A DNA stretch of 64,000 nucleotides from Arthrobacter sp. zg-Y820. GTDB taxonomy: Bacteria; Actinomycetota; Actinomycetes; Actinomycetales; Micrococcaceae. Shown piece after piece: positions 59,851-64,000 of this stretch. Location of the stretch: contig NZ_CP126247.1 in the NCBI RefSeq assembly GCF_030142155.1, positions 372,001 to 436,000 of the forward strand. Reading direction: 5' to 3'. Numbering within the stretch: the stretch's first letter is position 1; each line of letters starts with the position of its first letter. Below the pieces are notes generated by a model, which had not been told where the DNA came from, ran no database searches, and saw only the letters and a program-made list of their open reading frames with translations. Both the position numbers and the translations under genes were made by a program.

Positions 59851-60723
59851 ATGACTGAGCGGAACCCCAAGCCCAGCAAGGCCGATCGTACGGTTGCTGC
59901 GCGTGAACAGGCGCGTGCCCTGCGTGAAGCCCAGAAAAAGAAGGAGCGGCGCAACAAGCTCCTGATCCGCTGGGGCGTGGTGGTAGCCGTGGTGGCCATC
60001 ATCGTTGTCGTGGCGCTCATCGTGATTAACTCCATGCGCAGTGGCAACGGTGCGGAAGCCGAGACCGGGCCGGCCCCGGCCAACGCCAATGAATACGGCG
60101 GCATCACGCTGACCTCCACCACGGAGCTGGAGCCCACCGAGCCGTTCGACGTTGACGTTGCCGCGTTGCCTGAACCGCCGGCCGAGGCTGCTGACGACGC
60201 TCCGGTTCCGCCGGGTATCGCTGCTGCCGCTGAAGGCGAGCCGGTTCCGATTGTGGTCTACGTGGACGTGAACTGCGTGCACTGCGCCGAGTTCGAAGAG
60301 GCCTACGAGTCCAAGATCGGATCCTGGCTGGACGCGGGCGAGGTCACCTTCGAGTACCGCACGGTTGCCTTCCTGGACCGCAGCTCGCCCAGCAACTACT
60401 CCTCGCGCGGCGCCAACGCCGCCGCGTGCGTGGCTGACACCAACCCGGCCTCCTACTGGGACTTCATGAACGCCATCTTCGCCAACTACGACAACGGCGA
60501 GATCAAGAACGCTGAACTGGCTGACATGGCCGAGTCCGTGGGTGCCGGCGATGCCTCCGAGTGCATCCAGAACAACGGCTTCCGTGCCTTCGTCAAGTAC
60601 GCGGACCGCCTGGCCCGTGTTGACCAGATCAGCGGAACCCCCACCGTGTACGTCAACGGCGCCGAGACCAACGCCAACGACTTCGAAACCGCCGTCCAGA
60701 CGGCAATCGACGCCGCCAAGTAG
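59851..60723 (+). CDS. Membrane-anchored DsbA-like thioredoxin-fold protein
   Basis: The 290-residue product has a positively charged cytoplasmic N-terminus (AREQARALREAQKKKERRNK) and one membrane helix at about 40-60. An acidic Pro/Ala linker leads to an extracytoplasmic thioredoxin fold. The active site is CVHC in IVVYVDVNCVHCAEFEE, and the cis-Pro is in QISGTPTVYVNG. FEYRTVAFLDRSS and the helical insert are typical of actinobacterial DsbA/MdbA relatives. It probably makes or isomerises disulfides in secreted proteins. GAGG stands 4 nt before ATG 59851. Confidence 0.9.
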   Translation: MTERNPKPSKADRTVAAREQARALREAQKKKERRNKLLIRWGVVVAVVAIIVVVALIVINSMRSGNGAEAETGPAPANANEYGGITLTSTTELEPTEPFDVDVAALPEPPAEAADDAPVPPGIAAAAEGEPVPIVVYVDVNCVHCAEFEEAYESKIGSWLDAGEVTFEYRTVAFLDRSSPSNYSSRGANAAACVADTNPASYWDFMNAIFANYDNGEIKNAELADMAESVGAGDASECIQNNGFRAFVKYADRLARVDQISGTPTVYVNGAETNANDFETAVQTAIDAAK

Positions 60724-60886
60724 GCTGTTTCGGCTTTGTCCGGTGCGCCCGTTTCCGTGAAATCCCGTTTGGGTTTCGCGGGAACGGGCGCTCTGGGTTA
60801 ACCTTGACTAGCGCAGTCACCGTGTTTTGTTTTTTTAGGCAGGACCCGGCGTACGACGACGGCGCGCAGCCGGCTTGTCCGGCACC

Positions 60887-60963
60887 GCCCCCTTAGCTCA
60901 GCTGGCCAGAGCACCTGTCTTGTAAACAGGGGGTCGCCGGTTCGAATCCGGCAGGGGGCTCCA
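60887..60963 (+). tRNA. tRNA-Thr (anticodon UGU)
   Basis: A 77-nt cloverleaf: acceptor GCCCCCT/AGGGGGC, D-arm TAGCTCAGCTGGCCAGAGC, anticodon loop CTTGTAA (TGT), T-arm GCCGGTTCGAATCCGGC. CCA is encoded. Confidence 0.96.
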
Positions 60964-60968
60964 CGAAA

Positions 60969-61011
60969 CCCCTCCTGATCAGGCGTAACGCTCGATCAGG
61001 AGGGGTTTTTT
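60969..61011 (+). terminator. Terminator after tRNA-Thr
   Basis: A 12-bp perfect stem (60969-60980 with 60994-61005) is followed by six T. The loop contains an inner GCG/CGC pair. Confidence 0.9.
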
Positions 61012-61245
61012 CTTGTCTAGCTTCCTAACAACGACACGTTTACAACACGTTGACGTGGAGTCAGAAATGAAGTGTTTGTTGAAGTCGATTCCGGAGTCGT
61101 AGTAGTCCTGGGACGGGCTGGGCAAGCCGGCGGGAACCGATGACGGGCTGAGGGGGTCTCCGCGTACGGATGATTCCCGGGAAGGGCCCGACCTCTGATA
61201 TAGCTGTCAGGAGACACCAGTTCGGCCCCCGGCCGGACATGACAA

Positions 61246-61267
61246 AGCCCCGGCCGAAACCGGGGCT
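61246..61267 (-). terminator. Terminator after the 46-residue membrane protein gene
   Basis: An 8-bp stem (61246-61253 with 61260-61267) reads into TTTGTC on the minus strand, 12 nt beyond the stop. The stretch 61012-61245 is comparatively AT-rich and shows no gene I can support. Confidence 0.6.
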
Positions 61268-61279
61268 CTGAGCGTCAGT

Positions 61280-61420
61280 TCATTCCCTGCGGCGTGCCGT
61301 GCGCCTGACAACGCGCCGCGGCACACCCTTTCGCGCGACGTAGACGATCCCGAAGACCACCGCGGCAATCAGGAGAATCAAGAGGAACACGGTCAATGTC
61401 CAGCCTGCGATAACACCCAT
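61280..61420 (-). CDS. Small single-pass membrane protein
   Basis: A 46-residue open frame starts at ATG 61420 behind GAAGGAC. It has one hydrophobic helix, GWTLTVFLLILLIAAVVFGI, and then a strongly basic tail (KGVPRRVVRRTARRRE). The architecture (short N-terminus, helix, Arg-rich tail) and the adjacent terminator support a real gene. No function is assigned. Confidence 0.6.
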   Translation of the reverse strand: MGVIAGWTLTVFLLILLIAAVVFGIVYVARKGVPRRVVRRTARRRE

Positions 61421-61448
61421 TTCATTTGTCCTTCCGTCGAGCCTGCAG

Positions 61449-61649
61449 CTATTCGGAGTAGGTCATGTGCGCCCCACCGTAGCCCACATTGAGCTGCACC
61501 CAGAATGTAAATGGGATCGGGGCGCCCATGGGGAAGGCCTTCACTGACAGCCTGGCGGTGGCCGGTGCGCCGCTGGCATTCACCTCGGCCTAAAAGTCGA
61601 CCAAGCAGTTGTCACAGTATTCGGTTGAGCCGACCAGACGGCGGCGCAT
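61449..61649 (-). pseudogene. Interrupted short open frame
   Basis: ATG 61649 begins MRRRLVGSTEYCDNCLVDF and meets TAG at 61592-61590. The same frame then continues from GTG 61583 as VNASGAPATARLSVKAFPMG through FTFWVQLNVGYGGAHMTYSE to a stop at 61449. It may be one gene split by a nonsense codon or two tiny frames. It starts 6 nt after the stop of the next gene upstream. I do not recognise it. Confidence 0.3.
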
Positions 61650-61655
61650 GGCGTG

Positions 61656-62120
61656 TCAGTCTTCTCCATCGGCTCCCGCGGGCTCAATGGATTCGATGTC
61701 AATCCGCGAATGGAAGAACCTCTCAAAGGACTCCATTTTCACCGCCGACGCGGCCAGCTCCAGACGGTACTCACCCGGAGTTATTTCGCGTGCCCTGTCC
61801 TTGTAGTTGTCTGCGGCCACACCCTTATTCAGCTCGAAAGTTCCGCAGTCCGTCGTGTTGAGATGAATACTGTATGACTCGCTTCGCCTGCCGGAGACGT
61901 AGGACGGCTCGGCCTTGGTCACAGTGCACTCCCGCCACTGGGTAGGACTGTTCTTGTTCCATTCCTGCGTAGCCAGCACCCCGGCGGGCATGATGATGAA
62001 GATTCCGAGCAGGAGCAGCGCGAACAGGGAATAGCCCACCTTCTCCTTGCGCGACATCGAGCCCAGGAAGATCTTCCAGAACCCCTGGGCAGACGAGGAA
62101 GGCTTGGTTGCGGGTTCCAT
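61656..62120 (-). CDS. Hypothetical membrane-anchored protein
   Basis: The 154-residue product has a cytoplasmic N-terminus, one membrane helix (YSLFALLLLGIFIIMPAGVL) and an extracytoplasmic domain with two cysteines (WRECTVTKAEPSYVS and HLNTTDCGTFELNKG) that may form a disulfide. It ends in an acidic tail. The pattern resembles small exported proteins of unknown function in Micrococcaceae. ATG 62120 is preferred to TTG 62141. Confidence 0.65.
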   Translation of the reverse strand: MEPATKPSSSAQGFWKIFLGSMSRKEKVGYSLFALLLLGIFIIMPAGVLATQEWNKNSPTQWRECTVTKAEPSYVSGRRSESYSIHLNTTDCGTFELNKGVAADNYKDRAREITPGEYRLELAASAVKMESFERFFHSRIDIESIEPAGADGED

Positions 62121-62214
62121 TCCATCCGTCCATATCGGCAATTAGGCAATTAATTGAGCCGCTCAGACGGCTAGGTTATCGGCTCCCGCAGCGCCGCCCG
62201 GGAAGGGGCACGTT

Positions 62215-62397
62215 TCAGCCGTATGCAACATAGAGTGCGCCCTCTGCAGTGCGGAGGGTGTCCTCGTCCCGGCCACCGCCGGTGCGCGGACTCAGCACGG
62301 CCCAATCGTCAGTTGATGCTCCCGGCTGCAGTACATAATCGAGTGCACGACTCCAAAAGGTTATTTGTGGCTGGAGCTTCTCGACGCGAATCACCAC
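62215..62397 (-). pseudogene. Truncated VOC/glyoxalase-like remnant
   Basis: The 60-codon frame contains ITFWSRALDYVLQPGASTDD followed by WAVLSPRTGGG. This matches the first beta-alpha unit of glyoxalase-like VOC proteins (FW..ALGY...DDW.VL). The second half is missing and the tail is unrelated, so it is a fragment. The rest of 62142-62644 shows no other supportable gene. Confidence 0.5.
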
Positions 62398-62644
62398 TGA
62401 TCCCAGAGTTAACCCGCGGGTACGTTATGTCGGCGGAAGCCGGTGGGGAACCCCCGGACGCGCATGCTTCGGACAGGGGTGCCAGCAGGTGCGTGGTGTG
62501 CCAGCATGGCGGCAGGGAAGCACAGGCTGGGGCAACCAACGATCAGGAATCAAGAAGCGCAGGACCTGTTGCGGTCGGTAGCGTTGAGGCACACGCAGCG
62601 TTGAAGCACAGGCAAGACGGGGGACCGCTGAGAGGAGCACCGCC

Positions 62645-63091
62645 ATGAGGGAGACTGCCGCATCCTCCCAGCGGCTGGAGGACCTGGCCCGGCTGCGGCG
62701 GGTACGCGACCGGATGGACCGGGAGTATGCGCGGCCGCTGGATGTCGAGGCGCTTGCCCGCGCGGAGTTCATGTCTGCCGGCCACCTGAGCCGCCAGTTC
62801 CGCAGCGTCTACGGGGAGTCGCCGTATTCCTACCTGATGACCCGGCGGATCGAACGTGCAATGACGCTGCTGCGCAGGGGAGAGCTCACAGTCACGGAGG
62901 TCTGCTTCGCCGTCGGCTGCGGATCCCTGGGCACCTTCAGCACGCGGTTTGCCGAATTGGTGGGCCTGTCGCCGGCAGCGTATCGGCGGCAGGCAGCCGA
63001 CACACTGGCCGGGCTGCCGTCCTGCGTCACCCGGCAGGCGACCAGACCGATAAGAAATCGAGACAGGCGGCTCCCGCAGCCGCAGCCGTAA
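62645..63091 (+). CDS. AraC family transcriptional regulator (stand-alone HTH)
   Basis: The 148-residue product is essentially one AraC DNA-binding domain with two helix-turn-helix units (LDVEALARAEFMSAGHLSRQ and LTVTEVCFAVGCGSLGTFST), joined by SPYSYLMTRRIERAMTLLRR and ending in VGLSPAAYRR. There is no sensory domain. It starts at ATG 62645 after GAGGAG, 10 nt upstream of a VOC gene, which it probably regulates. Confidence 0.9.
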   Translation: MRETAASSQRLEDLARLRRVRDRMDREYARPLDVEALARAEFMSAGHLSRQFRSVYGESPYSYLMTRRIERAMTLLRRGELTVTEVCFAVGCGSLGTFSTRFAELVGLSPAAYRRQAADTLAGLPSCVTRQATRPIRNRDRRLPQPQP

Positions 63092-63101
63092 GGAGAGCGA
63101 C

Positions 63102-63512
63102 ATGGACATCACAATCAACTCTGCCTTTCTTCCGCACACCGACCCGGATGCTTCGCTGGCGTTTTACCGGGATGTGCTCGGATTCGAGGTCCGCAACGAC
63201 GTCGGCTACGACGGGATGCGCTGGATCACGGTCGGACCGTCGGATCAGCCCGGCACGTCCATCGTCCTGCAGCCGCCCGCGGCGGACCCCGGGGTAACCG
63301 ATGAGGAGCGCCGCACCATTGAAGAGATGATGGCCAAGGGGGTTTACGCCGGCATGATGCTGGCCACCGCCGATCTGGACGCCACGTTTGCACGCGTCGA
63401 GGCCGGCGGGGCCGAGGTGGTGCAGGAGCCCATGGACCAGGACTGGGGGATGCGCGACTGCGCCTTCCGCGACCCGGCCGGAAACCTGCTGCGGATCACG
63501 GAGCTGAAATGA
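63102..63512 (+). CDS. VOC family protein (glyoxalase/bleomycin-resistance fold)
   Basis: The 136-residue product has paired beta-alpha-beta-beta-beta units: DPDASLAFYRDVLGFEVRND in the first, ATADLDATFARVEAGGAEVV and CAFRDPAGNLLRITE in the second, with the C-terminal metal-ligand Glu position. AAGGAG lies 8 nt before ATG 63102. The AraC-VOC pair is common in Actinobacteria. The substrate is unknown. Confidence 0.9.
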   Translation: MDITINSAFLPHTDPDASLAFYRDVLGFEVRNDVGYDGMRWITVGPSDQPGTSIVLQPPAADPGVTDEERRTIEEMMAKGVYAGMMLATADLDATFARVEAGGAEVVQEPMDQDWGMRDCAFRDPAGNLLRITELK

Positions 63513-63565
63513 CAGCCAGGTAGGGCAGAGTCAGGGGCCCGAGTCGGGCCCGGGCCGCGCCCGCG

Positions 63566-64000
63566 TCAGGACCGGCGCAGCTCCGGCACGAGCTCGAGCA
63601 TGTGCGCTTCCACGTAGTCCAGGGCCAGCCGCACGGCGCCGGTGGGCACCAGCATCTTGCCCAGGTCCGAGACGGCCAGCCGCGGCGGTTCGCTGACGTA
63701 GCGGGCCAGTTCCTCCGTCATCACCGGCAGCAGTGCCGTGGCGGATGCCGCCACGGCACCGCCGATGACGATCAGCTTCGGATCAAAGAACGACGCCACC
63801 AGTGCCAGCACCCGGGCCATCCGCCGGGCAATCCGGTCCAGGATCTCCTCCGCGACCGGGTCGCCCGCCGCGGCGGCCTCAAACACGAGCCGGGCGGAGG
63901 CACGGTTGGTGTCCGGACCCACCAGGGCGCGGATCCCGCCGTCGTGCCCGTCCTTCAGCGCCGCACTGCCCCACAGCCGGGCCAGCTTGGCGATGCCGTC
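63566..64000 (-). CDS. ROK family protein, C-terminal part (N-terminus outside window)
   Basis: 145 codons are open to the window edge. VFEAAAAGDPVAEEILDRIA, MARVLALVASFFDPKLIVIG and GGAVAASATALLPVMTEEL match the C-terminal half of ROK glucokinases and NagC/XylR-type repressors. The ATP-binding DxGxT motif, the zinc-binding cysteines and any HTH would lie upstream of the visible part, so kinase and repressor cannot be separated. Confidence 0.85.
   Translation of the reverse strand, partial: DGIAKLARLWGSAALKDGHDGGIRALVGPDTNRASARLVFEAAAAGDPVAEEILDRIARRMARVLALVASFFDPKLIVIGGAVAASATALLPVMTEELARYVSEPPRLAVSDLGKMLVPTGAVRLALDYVEAHMLELVPELRRS

Noticed and set aside
61017..61217. A 66-codon minus-strand frame next to tRNA-Thr, considered as an integrase tail
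   Set aside because: It has no Tyr-recombinase motif. The sequence is low-complexity Thr/Ser and Pro.
62223..62648. A 141-codon plus-strand frame before the AraC gene
   Set aside because: No domain is seen, it overlaps the VOC remnant on the other strand, and it has no ribosome-binding site.

Overview
The window is high-GC actinobacterial chromosome. CarD, SenX3-RegX3, the proteasome activator Bpa, the GlgE trehalose-to-glucan pathway, many GTG starts and the 16S/23S sequence point to Micrococcaceae, most likely Arthrobacter or a close relative. The genus is an inference from gene content and rRNA. Two genes are cut by the window edges: the nuclease at 1 and the ROK protein at 64000.

Layout. 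1-9900: a three-module secreted nuclease/phosphatase, tRNA-Ser(UGA), a quinone oxidoreductase, cstA-ybdD, bpa with an unknown partner gene, an aldo/keto reductase and tRNA-Thr(CGU). 9950-17500: a lipoprotein peptidase-like hydrolase, holB-tmk, a trans-sulfuration enzyme, a DUF2516 protein, a methyltransferase, gpmA and phoU. 17600-25100: senX3-regX3, an LpqE-like lipoprotein, carD, ispD-ispF, cysS and rlmB. 25100-37750: a glycogen/trehalose block with glgX facing glgP, and glgE-treS-maltokinase::glgB divergent from glgP. 37900-52150: two rRNA operons (16S-23S-5S, no spacer tRNA) as 5.9-kb direct repeats, separated by 2.3 kb that holds one LPXTG thioester-domain adhesin. 52200-59700: an SRPBCC protein, a frameshifted GH13 alpha-glucosidase, a DUF4032 protein, an orphan sugar-ABC ATPase and otsA-otsB. 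59850-64000: a membrane-anchored DsbA-like protein, tRNA-Thr(UGU), a gene-poor stretch with remnants, an AraC/VOC pair and a ROK protein.

How the genes fit together. OtsA and OtsB make trehalose from UDP-glucose and glucose-6-P. TreS turns trehalose into maltose, the maltokinase half of the fused protein makes maltose-1-phosphate, GlgE polymerises it and the GlgB half branches the glucan. GlgP and GlgX degrade it. Trehalose and glycogen metabolism are therefore encoded on both sides of the rRNA pair. PhoU and SenX3-RegX3 form the phosphate regulatory set, with a candidate Pho box between them.

Two sequence-level observations stand out. Ten genes have a TAnnnT hexamer followed by 6-7 nt and then directly by the start codon, the arrangement expected of leaderless mRNAs. 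The rRNA operons appear identical in 16S, 23S and 5S but differ in one spacer hairpin block, where the stem is kept by different base pairs. I saw no CRISPR array, prophage or intact insertion sequence.
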